10,769 nt of DNA from an uncultured Candidatus Saccharibacteria bacterium (GCA_938046775.1 CALIXB010000001.1:1-10769), one strand, 5' to 3'. Positions 1 through 6,630 are shown, numbered from the stretch's first letter. Translations and numbers: made by a program. Notes: a model not told the origin generated them from the sequence alone.

Positions 1-174
1 AAAAGCTTGGATGAAGAAATGGCTCGGCTAGTCAGGCAGATAACAATAAAACATCGCGAAAACAAAAAGAATCAATTATTAACACAGCTTAGAGAGGCCG
101 AGGCGTCGGGTGATGAGGTTTTGTCTCAGGATTTACGCCAGAGCTTAAATAAGCTGATTAAGGAGAAAATGTGA
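1..174 (+). CDS. dnaG: C-terminal end of a probable DNA primase (DnaG), 5'-truncated
   Basis: An open frame enters from the left edge and ends at TGA 172-174, giving the last 57 residues of a protein. The fragment is charged and helical, with segments such as QLLTQLREAEASGDEV and LNKLIKEKM. Tails of this kind are typical of DnaG, whose C-terminal helical domain contacts the replicative helicase. The visible part contains no catalytic motif, so the assignment rests on the tail's character and on the neighbour: dnaG directly upstream of rpoD is a classic bacterial arrangement (the macromolecular synthesis operon). Its stop overlaps the rpoD GTG start by four bases (GTGA, 171-174), implying translational coupling. 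Another helical protein cannot be excluded. Confidence 0.6.
   Translation, partial: KSLDEEMARLVRQITIKHRENKKNQLLTQLREAEASGDEVLSQDLRQSLNKLIKEKM
161..165 (+). promoter_or_regulatory. Shine-Dalgarno site setting the rpoD GTG start
   Basis: AGGAG at 161-165 lies five bases before GTG 171, inside the last codons of the upstream gene. The nearby ATG at 169-171 is followed at once by TGA in its own frame, so it cannot start rpoD. This supports the GTG start. Confidence 0.7.
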
Positions 175-1130
175 GCGACGAAAATACGACAAAGCCGACA
201 AATTTAAATGATGATGATTTTGATCCAACACTTATAGACGAAGAAGAATCAGAAGATTTGGATTCGTTGACGACTGGTCAATACTTGGATGACGTGTCAG
301 ATGACTCGGTGCGGTTGTATTTAAGGGAAATTGGTAAAATTCCATTACTGAGTGCTGAAGAGGAAATGGATTTGGCGCGCCGGATTATTGAAGGGGATAA
401 GAAGGCTAAAGATAAGATGGCCGAGGCAAATATGCGCCTAGTGGTGTCAATTGCCAAGCGATATTCGGGGCGCGGTTTGGACTTTTTGGATTTGATTCAA
501 GAGGGAAATACTGGACTCTTGCGCGCGGTGGAGAAGTTTGATCCGGATAAGGGATTTAAGTTTTCAACTTATGCGACGTGGTGGATTCGTCAGGCGATTA
601 CGCGGGCGATTGCTGATCAGGCGCGTACCATTCGTATTCCAGTTCACATGGTGGAAACTATCAATAAATTGCTGCGCACGCAGCGACGTATGACACAGGA
701 ATTGAATCGTGAGCCGACCATTGACGAGCTGGCCAAAGAGTTGGATATGGAGCCAGAGAAAATTGAGTACGTCATTAAGATCAAGCAAGATATTTCTTCT
801 TTGGATGCTGGTGTGGGTCGTGACGGTGAGGATGACGACTCAGTGCTGCAAGATTTTATCGTTGATGAAGATACGGTTTCGCCAGAAGATTCAGCATCAA
901 ACCAATTATTGAAAGAGCAGGTTCAAGATATATTATCAAGCCTGAGTGACCGAGAGCAGAAAATTGTTCGGATGCGCTTTGGTTTGGATAACGGAAAAAA
1001 CCACACTTTGGAAGAAGTTGGTCAGGAATTTGCGGTTACGCGTGAGCGAATCCGCCAGATTGAAGCTAAGGCACTAGCAAAACTTCGCAAGCACAAAGAC
1101 GCGAAAAAACTTTACGAATATCTGGATTAA
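171..1130 (+). CDS. rpoD: RNA polymerase primary sigma factor RpoD (sigma-70 / SigA)
   Basis: This is the housekeeping sigma factor, which directs RNA polymerase to -10/-35 promoters. The 319 residues begin with an acidic stretch (about 12-45). Region 1.2 follows (about 46-75, VRLYLREIGKIPLLS). Region 2 (about 85-155) includes LDLIQEGNTGLLRAVEKF and the -10-binding segment FSTYATWWIRQAITRAIADQ. Region 3 covers about 163-240. Region 4 (about 253-310) holds the -35-binding helix-turn-helix TLEEVGQEFAVTRERIRQIE. At 319 residues it is shorter than Bacillus SigA (about 370) and about half E. coli RpoD. It has no large spacer between regions 1.2 and 2, and only an acidic remnant where region 1.1 would be. 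The GTG start has a good Shine-Dalgarno site and overlaps the upstream gene. Promoters elsewhere in this window fit the consensus such a factor reads. Confidence 0.97.
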   Translation: MSDENTTKPTNLNDDDFDPTLIDEEESEDLDSLTTGQYLDDVSDDSVRLYLREIGKIPLLSAEEEMDLARRIIEGDKKAKDKMAEANMRLVVSIAKRYSGRGLDFLDLIQEGNTGLLRAVEKFDPDKGFKFSTYATWWIRQAITRAIADQARTIRIPVHMVETINKLLRTQRRMTQELNREPTIDELAKELDMEPEKIEYVIKIKQDISSLDAGVGRDGEDDDSVLQDFIVDEDTVSPEDSASNQLLKEQVQDILSSLSDREQKIVRMRFGLDNGKNHTLEEVGQEFAVTRERIRQIEAKALAKLRKHKDAKKLYEYLD

Positions 1131-1718
1131 TTAACACTGTTCGGGTGATTTACAGAAATGGGCGTCGTGAGTTACGGCGTCTATTTTTTGGTGTAATTGA
1201 TCAAGGTTGCCGTCATTTATAACAAAGTAATCAGCGATGGCAATTGGTCCACCTTTTTCCAGATTTTCAATTTCCGACCAATCCCGCTGATCAACTTCGT
1301 GCGGTTGCATTGGGCGTTCGGGGCGTTTTACCATACGTTGATAACGGAGGTGTTTTGGCGTGACAATAGCGATAACAACGACCTGACCGGGAAATTCATG
1401 TTTGAGAATTTTATATTCACTCCAAGTGTATAATCCGTCCAAAACGATTTTATTTTGCCCAGAGTTAATTAAATCACGAACATTTTTTATAACGCGCTTA
1501 ATTACAAAGTCTTTACCTTCGCTTTGGCGGATTTCTTCACGGAATTTTTGTTGATTGTCCCAAGTTTTTTCAATTCCCGCCTCGTCCATGGCCTTATAAA
1601 TAACGCCGCCAAAATAAACTTTTGGAAATCCTTTTTCTGTCAAATACTCGACAGCCGAACTCTTACCGCTACCTGCTAGTCCAACCAGGGCGATAATTCT
1701 TGCATGTGGTTGTGTCAT
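1131..1718 (-). CDS. P-loop nucleotide kinase, dephospho-CoA kinase-like
   Basis: This 195-residue protein opens with a Walker A loop, GLAGSGKS (residues 13-20; K19 and S20 should bind ATP phosphate and magnesium). A Walker B-like segment, KIVLDGLYTWSEY, lies near residue 90. An arginine-rich lid region (RYQRMVKRPERPMQ) is around 125-138. Near the C-terminus, ADYFVINDGNLDQL (162-175) closely resembles the conserved end of CoaE. This pattern is shared by dephospho-CoA kinases and by the related archaeal/CPR UPF0200-type P-loop kinases. The Walker A lacks the longer GxTGGIGSGKS form of canonical CoaE, so the true substrate (dephospho-CoA or a nucleotide) is uncertain. The gene converges on rpoD with no gap: both stop codons sit in the palindrome TTAATTAA (1127-1134). 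A promoter ends six bases upstream of its ATG. Confidence 0.8.
   Translation of the reverse strand: MTQPHARIIALVGLAGSGKSSAVEYLTEKGFPKVYFGGVIYKAMDEAGIEKTWDNQQKFREEIRQSEGKDFVIKRVIKNVRDLINSGQNKIVLDGLYTWSEYKILKHEFPGQVVVIAIVTPKHLRYQRMVKRPERPMQPHEVDQRDWSEIENLEKGGPIAIADYFVINDGNLDQLHQKIDAVTHDAHFCKSPEQC
1161..1189 (+). terminator. Possible intrinsic terminator for the rpoD transcript, antisense to the kinase gene
   Basis: GGCGTCGTG (1161-1169), a three-base loop and TACGGCGTC (1173-1181) can pair over nine positions in RNA, three of them G-U wobbles. TATTTTTT follows at 1182-1189. The site is about 30 bases past the rpoD stop, inside the convergent kinase gene. On the opposite strand the three wobbles become A-C mismatches, so the hairpin should work only for rightward transcripts. 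The wobble content makes it moderate at best. Confidence 0.4.
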
Positions 1719-1724
1719 AGACCA

Positions 1725-1753
1725 ATTCTAGCAATTTGTTGACATTCTTCCAA
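1725..1753 (-). promoter_or_regulatory. Promoter of the minus-strand kinase gene, predicted leaderless
   Basis: Read on the minus strand, TTGGAA (1753-1748) and TAGAAT (1730-1725) are separated by 17 bases, with an extended -10 TGC just before TAGAAT. The -10 ends exactly six bases before the ATG (A at 1718), which places transcription start on the start codon itself. It overlaps the rightward promoter at 1739-1767. Confidence 0.55.
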
Positions 1754-1767
1754 ATAAAGCGTATGTT
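1739..1767 (+). promoter_or_regulatory. Promoter of the orphan repeat-protein gene
   Basis: A perfect -35 TTGACA (1739-1744), a 17-base spacer and -10 TATGTT (1762-1767) form a near-consensus sigma-70 promoter. The predicted start is near 1774, giving a leader of only about seven bases before ATG 1781. An AGGG at 1769-1772 would then lie upstream of the transcript. Confidence 0.65.
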
Positions 1768-1780
1768 TAGGGTAAGTATT

Positions 1781-2437
1781 ATGGAAACACTTCATAAAAC
1801 TACTGAAGAGTTGCCTAAGGATCCATTTTCTGATCTTGATATTTGGGGCCGTTTAATAGAATATCGTAAAGAAGTTCAATGGGGCAATATATTAGCCCAA
1901 GTTAAGGAACTGGAATCGAAATTTGATCGTAGTAAGGCATGGGAAAAATTTGTTAACGAACCGGTTATTGATCAGTATGGTCAAGTATGGATGATTTGGA
2001 AGTCTGGGGATTGTTATCAGATATATAAGATGCCAGACGATAAAGATGAGTTTGATTATGTTTTTATAGATGATCTTGAGGTTACTCCTACCCTAGGTGA
2101 ACCGATTTATAAATTCTCTGTCGGATTTGATAATTTTGATGATGCAGAAATCTTAAATATACAGATGAGCGACAAGATAAATGAATACTGTCTCCTCTCC
2201 AACGACGAAAGGGATCGGTGGGAGACTTATAGGCGTTGGACGAAACACGATAATGACTCCTACAGTGCTATGGAAGACCTTAGAAAAAACTATGAGAGAT
2301 ACGAGAAAATGCAGAGAAAACTGGGCAATGATTCTTTCAGCGCTGAAGAAAGGTTTGGGGAGATTTATGATAAGTATGGGAGAATACAACGAAAACTTGG
2401 TGATGCATCAATTAGAGATCTGGCAATAGCGGCTTAA
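1781..2437 (+). CDS. Orphan protein of unknown function with C-terminal 25-residue tandem repeats
   Basis: I do not recognise this 218-residue acidic protein. It has no signal peptide or membrane segment and is probably cytoplasmic. Residues 1-140 look globular, rich in Asp and aromatic residues (for example QVWMIWKSGDCYQIYK at 69-84). Residues 146-218 are a charged helical region of three repeats with an exact 25-residue period: NDSYSA, NDSFSA and GDASI recur at 158, 183 and 207, and MQRKLG/IQRKLG at 177 and 202. I chose ATG 1781 because an upstream TTG (1736) in the same frame lies before the near-consensus promoter whose -10 ends at 1767. The gene is AT-rich: three 60-base lines counted by hand had 25, 22 and 16 G+C, against 30 to 37 in sampled polA lines. 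This suggests a fast-evolving or acquired gene. It sits alone between the kinase and polA. Confidence 0.75.
   Translation: METLHKTTEELPKDPFSDLDIWGRLIEYRKEVQWGNILAQVKELESKFDRSKAWEKFVNEPVIDQYGQVWMIWKSGDCYQIYKMPDDKDEFDYVFIDDLEVTPTLGEPIYKFSVGFDNFDDAEILNIQMSDKINEYCLLSNDERDRWETYRRWTKHDNDSYSAMEDLRKNYERYEKMQRKLGNDSFSAEERFGEIYDKYGRIQRKLGDASIRDLAIAA
2216..2434 (+). repeat. Three tandem coding repeats of 25 codons
   Basis: Units run at about 2216-2290, 2291-2365 and 2366-2434 (the last is two codons short). Units 2 and 3 are clearly related (YERYEKMQRKLG versus YDKYGRIQRKLG). Unit 1 is more diverged but keeps the spacing of Trp/Tyr and of NDSYSA. The repeat is clearer in protein than in DNA, so the duplication is not recent. 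Confidence 0.65.
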
Positions 2438-2447
2438 ATGCTACAAT
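2420..2447 (+). promoter_or_regulatory. polA promoter with extended -10, predicted leaderless
   Basis: TACAAT (2442-2447) is preceded by the extended -10 TGC (2439-2441). A weak -35, CTGGCA (2420-2425), lies 16 bases upstream. The -10 ends six bases before ATG 2454, so transcription should begin on the start codon. There is no Shine-Dalgarno sequence before polA, consistent with this. Confidence 0.6.
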
Positions 2448-2453
2448 AGAACT

Positions 2454-4988
2454 ATGAAGCGTCTAGTGGTTATTGATGGTAAGTCGGTATTTTACCGCGG
2501 GTATTACGCTATGCCGGGGCTGAGTACGGCGGACGGTACGCCGACCGGCGGCGTGTATGGTTTTGTGAGTTTGGCGATTGAGCTGATCAAGAAATTGGAG
2601 CCGGATTATGTGGCGGTGGCGTGGGATAAGCGTGGTACTAATATTCGCAAACGGCGGGAATTATATCCAGAATATAAAGCGGGTCGCAAGCCGGCGCCCG
2701 ATGATTTTTATCAGCAAATTCCGATTTTGATGGAACTGCTGGATGCCTTTGGTTGGCCGCTGTATGAGCTGGATGATTATGAGGCGGACGACATCATGGG
2801 CGCATTTGCTAGACAAGCGGAAGCGCGCGGCGTACAGACCTGTCTGCTGACGTCGGATTTGGATGCGCTGCAATTGGTGTCGCCTCTCACCAAAGTGTAC
2901 GCCATGAAAAACGGCCTGAGGAATATTGAAGAATTTACGGCGGAATATTTTGAACAAAAATATGGCATTCGGACGGATCAGTTTTTGGATTTGAAGGCGC
3001 TGAAAGGTGATTCTAGCGATAATTTGCCAGGCGTGCCGGGCGTTGGTGAAAAAACTGCGGTGAAATTATTGCAAGCATATGACACGCTGGACGGCGTGTA
3101 CGCACATTTGGATGAGCAAAAAGGCGCTCTACGGACAAAGCTAGAGAACGGCCGCGAGTCGGCATATCTGACCAAGCAAGTGGCAGAAATCTGGACGGAC
3201 GCGCCAGTGGAATTGGACTGGGAAGTGGCGGATATTAATGACTGCGACTTTGCGCGGGTGGCGGAGATTTTGCGGAAATTGGAGTTTCATTCGCTGATTG
3301 GGCGGCTGCCAAAGACGATGCAGGCGGTGGATGAGGCAGTGGAGACGGCGGAGTTGGAATTGCCGCGCATCAAAAATCTACCGGCTGAGCCACTGTTTGA
3401 AACAGAAAATATTATCTATATTGACCCATCAGAGCCGAACACGGTCTATATTAATTCCAAGCCTGCCGTGGCGTGGCGGGCTAAGATCAGTGAGGTTGGT
3501 CAACATGTTTGGCAACTGTTGGCGCAGGGCTTAGTGATCGCGGCGGACGTCAAGGAGTTGTATCATACGCTGGATACTCACGGTGTGACGGTGCGGTTTC
3601 ATGAGGTCTGGGATGTTGGGCAGGCGGCGTTCTTGATCGATCCATTGAGGCGCGACCGCAGTGTGGCGGCGCTGGCTGGCGATTTTTCTGAGGATAATTC
3701 GCCAGAGCGGCAGCTGGCGCGACTACGCCAGATTTACCGCCAGCAGCAGGATTATATGGTGGCACATCAGCAGATTAACAGGGTGCTTCGCGAGTTTGAT
3801 TTTCCGGTGATTTGGCCGCTGTTTCAGATGGAAAAGCGTGGTATGAAATTGGATACAGTGTTGCTTGAACAGATGGGTGAGGAGTTGAGGGCGGAGGTGG
3901 GTCAGCTTGAACAACAAATGTATGCGATGGCTGGGTGTGAGTTCAATGCCGCTAGTCCGGCGCAACTGTCTGAGGTGTTATTTACCAAATTACAGCTGCC
4001 AACGACCGGTATCAAAAAGGGTAAAACCGGCTATTCGACAGGGCAGAAAGAGCTGGATAAACTGCGCGGCCGACACCCAATCATTGAGCTGATTGAGCGG
4101 TACCGGGAGCTGACTAAATTGATCAGCACCTACATTGAAGCGCTGCCGAAGTTGGTGGCCGCGGACGGGCGGATTCACACCACATTTAATCAAGACGTCA
4201 CCAGCACCGGGCGGCTGAGCAGCACAAATCCTAACCTACAGAATATTCCGGTGCGCACGGAACTAGGCCGGAAAATTCGCCAGGCATTTGTGCCGAGTGA
4301 GGGCAAGGTCTTCGTTGGCGCGGATTATTCACAATTTGAACTGCGGCTGGCGGCGGTGCTGGCGGGCGATGAGCAGTTGACCCGGGATTTTAATAGTGAC
4401 GTGGATATTCATACCAAGACGGCGGCCGAGACCTACGGCGTGCCGATGGCCGAGGTGACAAAATTACAGCGGCGTGCGGCCAAGGTGATTAACTTTGGCG
4501 TGCTGTATGGCATGAGTCCGCATGGACTGGCGTCAGCTACCGGCATGACGTTCACTGAGGCAAAACAGTTTATTGAACACTATTTTGCGGTGCGCCAGCC
4601 GATTCGCCACTATTTGGATACAATTTTAGTTCAAGCGCGCGAACAGGGTTTTGTCGAGACCTATTTTGGCCGGCGCCGACCAACGCCAGACGTCAAGTCG
4701 AGTAATTTTATGGTGCGTTCGGCGGCTGAGCGGGCAGCGATGAACATGCCTATTCAGGGAACGGAAGCGGATTTGATGAAGCTGGCGATGATTCGGCTGG
4801 AGGACAAGTTGGCTGGGTTAGCTGAACCGGTCTTGCAGGTTCATGACTCGATTTTGGTGGAATGTCGGCCAGAAGACGCTGAGCGAGTCAGCGAAATAAT
4901 GCGTGCGGAGATGGAAGGAATTTGTCCAGATCTGCCAATTAAATTAAAAGTTGATGTCGGTGTGGGTACGCACTGGGACGAAGTATAA
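2454..4988 (+). CDS. polA: DNA polymerase I
   Basis: This 844-residue Pol I fills gaps and removes RNA primers during replication and repair. Residues 1 to about 285 form the 5'-3' flap nuclease, with conserved acidic sites D8, DDYEADDIMG (107-116), TSDLDALQLV (133-142) and LKGDSSDNLPGVPGVGEK (183-200). Residues about 300-455 hold the position of the 3'-5' exonuclease domain. The DxE motif is absent there and the other motifs are degenerate (AADVKELY, WDVGQAAFLIDPLR), so no proofreading is expected, as in Taq or Bacillus Pol I. The polymerase domain (about 456-844) has TSTGRLSSTNPNLQNIP (583-599), motif A DYSQFELR (624-631), motif B RRAAKVINFGVLYG (673-686) and motif C QVHDSILVE (795-803). 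Catalytic D624 and D798 are present. Motif A has Phe where most Pol I have Ile. The gene looks more GC-rich than its left neighbour. Confidence 0.98.
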   Translation: MKRLVVIDGKSVFYRGYYAMPGLSTADGTPTGGVYGFVSLAIELIKKLEPDYVAVAWDKRGTNIRKRRELYPEYKAGRKPAPDDFYQQIPILMELLDAFGWPLYELDDYEADDIMGAFARQAEARGVQTCLLTSDLDALQLVSPLTKVYAMKNGLRNIEEFTAEYFEQKYGIRTDQFLDLKALKGDSSDNLPGVPGVGEKTAVKLLQAYDTLDGVYAHLDEQKGALRTKLENGRESAYLTKQVAEIWTDAPVELDWEVADINDCDFARVAEILRKLEFHSLIGRLPKTMQAVDEAVETAELELPRIKNLPAEPLFETENIIYIDPSEPNTVYINSKPAVAWRAKISEVGQHVWQLLAQGLVIAADVKELYHTLDTHGVTVRFHEVWDVGQAAFLIDPLRRDRSVAALAGDFSEDNSPERQLARLRQIYRQQQDYMVAHQQINRVLREFDFPVIWPLFQMEKRGMKLDTVLLEQMGEELRAEVGQLEQQMYAMAGCEFNAASPAQLSEVLFTKLQLPTTGIKKGKTGYSTGQKELDKLRGRHPIIELIERYRELTKLISTYIEALPKLVAADGRIHTTFNQDVTSTGRLSSTNPNLQNIPVRTELGRKIRQAFVPSEGKVFVGADYSQFELRLAAVLAGDEQLTRDFNSDVDIHTKTAAETYGVPMAEVTKLQRRAAKVINFGVLYGMSPHGLASATGMTFTEAKQFIEHYFAVRQPIRHYLDTILVQAREQGFVETYFGRRRPTPDVKSSNFMVRSAAERAAMNMPIQGTEADLMKLAMIRLEDKLAGLAEPVLQVHDSILVECRPEDAERVSEIMRAEMEGICPDLPIKLKVDVGVGTHWDEV

Positions 4989-4994
4989 AAAATA

Positions 4995-5003
4995 TGGTAT
5001 AAT
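4995..5003 (+). promoter_or_regulatory. Extended -10 promoter of the membrane-protein gene, predicted leaderless
   Basis: TGG plus a perfect TATAAT (4995-5003) ends six bases before ATG 5010. Only a poor -35 (GGGACG, 4975-4980, 17-base spacer) is present, as is usual for extended -10 promoters. The space between polA and this gene is just 21 bases and holds no Shine-Dalgarno sequence. The same promoter may also serve mutM and holA downstream. Confidence 0.6.
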
Positions 5004-5009
5004 TACGCC

Positions 5010-5654
5010 ATGAAATACACCCAGCGACGCAATTCATTTTCTCGATTTGTACCAATCTTGCTAGTTATTGTCATTACCATTGTGGCAGTGGCGGCGGTTA
5101 TTGCAATTGGCAGAGCTTTATTTGGTAAAAATGATTCAGGACAAACAGACCAGAATGTTAATACGGGTCAAGTTGCGTTGCTGTCGACAGAGGAAGGCAG
5201 AGCGGTGCGGTTAACAGTTCGTGGACCAATTGTAGCTAATGAGAATTTTCGATCGTATAGTGTTATTATCTCGCCAAGTTCTCGTGATATGACAACGTAC
5301 GAAGGCTATCTGGATAAAGAAATTAATCAGAAAAAATTAGACAACAATGTGAAGGCTTATACGGAGTTGGTCTATGCGCTTGATAAGCGAAAAATGATGA
5401 ATGGCACGCAACTTACTGAGCAACAAAACGATTTACGTGGTATCTGTGCTAGCGGTAAGGTGTATAAATTTGAGACACTGAAGGATAATTCAGTTGTGAA
5501 GAGTTTATGGACGTCGGATTGTAGTGGTTCTAAGGGTTCGGCGCAAGCAAATGTTAATGAAATCTTAGATATGTTTTTGAAGCAAATTCCTGACGGGAAG
5601 AAGATGGCGGCTGGTATTGGTCTTAGTCAGGAAGAGGCTTTATTTAAGCTATAG
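5010..5654 (+). CDS. Membrane-anchored extracytoplasmic protein of unknown function
   Basis: The 214-residue product starts with a basic segment (KYTQRRNSFSRF), followed by one strongly hydrophobic helix at about residues 13-34 and then a polar linker (GKNDSGQTDQNVNTG). The positive N-terminus before the helix predicts an N-in orientation with about 175 residues outside the membrane. No signal-peptidase or lipobox motif is obvious, so it is probably an uncleaved anchor. The outer domain has just two cysteines (C146 and C171), placed to form a disulfide. I recognise no family. Its position before mutM and holA, seven bases from mutM, suggests co-transcription but not shared function. A small lineage-specific cell-surface protein is the likeliest reading. 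Confidence 0.8.
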   Translation: MKYTQRRNSFSRFVPILLVIVITIVAVAAVIAIGRALFGKNDSGQTDQNVNTGQVALLSTEEGRAVRLTVRGPIVANENFRSYSVIISPSSRDMTTYEGYLDKEINQKKLDNNVKAYTELVYALDKRKMMNGTQLTEQQNDLRGICASGKVYKFETLKDNSVVKSLWTSDCSGSKGSAQANVNEILDMFLKQIPDGKKMAAGIGLSQEEALFKL

Positions 5655-5661
5655 GATTGAT

Positions 5662-6630
5662 ATGCCGGAACTACCTGAAGTTGAGACAGTGCGCCGCGGT
5701 TTGGCAGATTTACTGCCTGGCCAATCTGTAGTGCGAGCAAAAGTTTTTGACTCACCGAAGAGTTTTCCAAATTCGCCTGCTGATGTTGAGAAGTTTTTAT
5801 ACGGTGCGCGTGTAAGGGCGGTGCGACGGCGAGCAAAAGTATTAATGATTGATCTAGATACTAACTACTCGCTGGTAATTCATTTGAAGATGACAGGGCA
5901 ACTTATTTTTCGTCAGGACTCTCGTCATGCTGCTCGGATATCCTCAAAAATATCTCGGGACCCACGTAAAGTTTCCCAAGATTCTTCTGGGGATACTACT
6001 CGCAACGTTGGAGAATTTGCTGGTGGTCATCCAAATGATAGTTTGATTGGCGAGTTACCTGATCGATCGACGCGAGTGCAGATTGATTTTGTGGATGGGT
6101 CGCGACTATTTTTTAACGATCAGCGCAAATTTGGTTGGATGAAGTTGCTGCCGACTGATGAGATAAAGAATCTGCCATTTATGAAAAAAGTTGGACCAGA
6201 GCCTCTTGAGAAGGCAACTCGTGCTGAAGATTTTATCAAGCGGATTCGTCGTCGCCAAAACTCAATGATTAAGCCGGCATTTCTTGATCAGGCGGTAATT
6301 GCTGGGGTGGGTAATATTTACGCCGACGAGGCTTTATGGGCGGCAAAAATTCACCCTCAAACTCGAGTGAGAAATGTTGGTGATGAGCAGCTGGCAACTT
6401 TATTTAACGAGTTGCGCCAGATTTTGCAATTAAGTATTGATCAGGGAGGATCGACGGATAAAAATTATGTTGACGCTGAAGGCAGGAAGGGTAATTATTT
6501 GTCGTTTGCGCACGTATTTCGTCGGGAAGGCCAGCCGTGCCATCTTCATCCTGATCAGGAAATCGTGAAATTAAAAGTTTCTGGTCGTGGAACCCATGTT
6601 TGTCCGGTGTGCCAGGTAGAGGCAGAATGA
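5662..6630 (+). CDS. mutM: Formamidopyrimidine-DNA glycosylase (Fpg/MutM) with a large internal insertion
   Basis: Fpg excises 8-oxoguanine and formamidopyrimidines and cleaves the abasic site. The start at ATG 5662 is fixed by the family hallmark PELPEVETVRRGL: Pro2 becomes the N-terminal catalytic nucleophile and Glu3 follows. AGGA (5653-5656) precedes it by five bases. Other signatures are RRRAKVLMIDL (catalytic Lys59), HLKMTGQL (74-81), FNDQRKFGW (151-159), the helix-two-turn-helix around AVIAGVGNIYADEALW (211-226) and the C-terminal zinc finger. At 322 residues it exceeds the usual 270-290. About 40 extra Ser/Arg/Asp-rich residues lie between HLKMTGQLIF and TRVQIDF (roughly residues 84-136). 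The zinc finger reads C293-x2-H296 and C314-x2-C317, replacing one Cys by His. R309 matches the family's conserved finger arginine. Its TGA overlaps the holA start (ATGA). Confidence 0.95.
   Translation: MPELPEVETVRRGLADLLPGQSVVRAKVFDSPKSFPNSPADVEKFLYGARVRAVRRRAKVLMIDLDTNYSLVIHLKMTGQLIFRQDSRHAARISSKISRDPRKVSQDSSGDTTRNVGEFAGGHPNDSLIGELPDRSTRVQIDFVDGSRLFFNDQRKFGWMKLLPTDEIKNLPFMKKVGPEPLEKATRAEDFIKRIRRRQNSMIKPAFLDQAVIAGVGNIYADEALWAAKIHPQTRVRNVGDEQLATLFNELRQILQLSIDQGGSTDKNYVDAEGRKGNYLSFAHVFRREGQPCHLHPDQEIVKLKVSGRGTHVCPVCQVEAE

Noticed and set aside
1736..1780. An upstream TTG start extending the orphan protein by 15 residues
   Set aside because: The near-consensus promoter at 1739-1767 lies over this stretch, so the TTG would not be in the mRNA. 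ATG 1781 fits better.
2661..4193. Several open frames of 60-100 codons on the other strand and frames of polA
   Set aside because: They lie within the strongly conserved polA frame and have no recognisable domains or starts. GC-rich coding sequence produces such shadows.
5617..5661. An earlier start for mutM overlapping the membrane-protein gene
   Set aside because: Fpg chemistry needs Pro directly after the initiator Met. Only ATG 5662 gives MPELPEV.
6600..6626. An earlier start for holA
   Set aside because: The extra residues fall inside the mutM zinc finger and do not resemble the HolA N-terminus. The ATGA overlap at 6627 is typical of coupled genes.
171..6630. Alternative genetic code with UGA read as glycine
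   Set aside because: TGA ends genes at 172-174 and 6628-6630 in normal overlapping arrangements, and no in-frame TGA is needed inside any gene.
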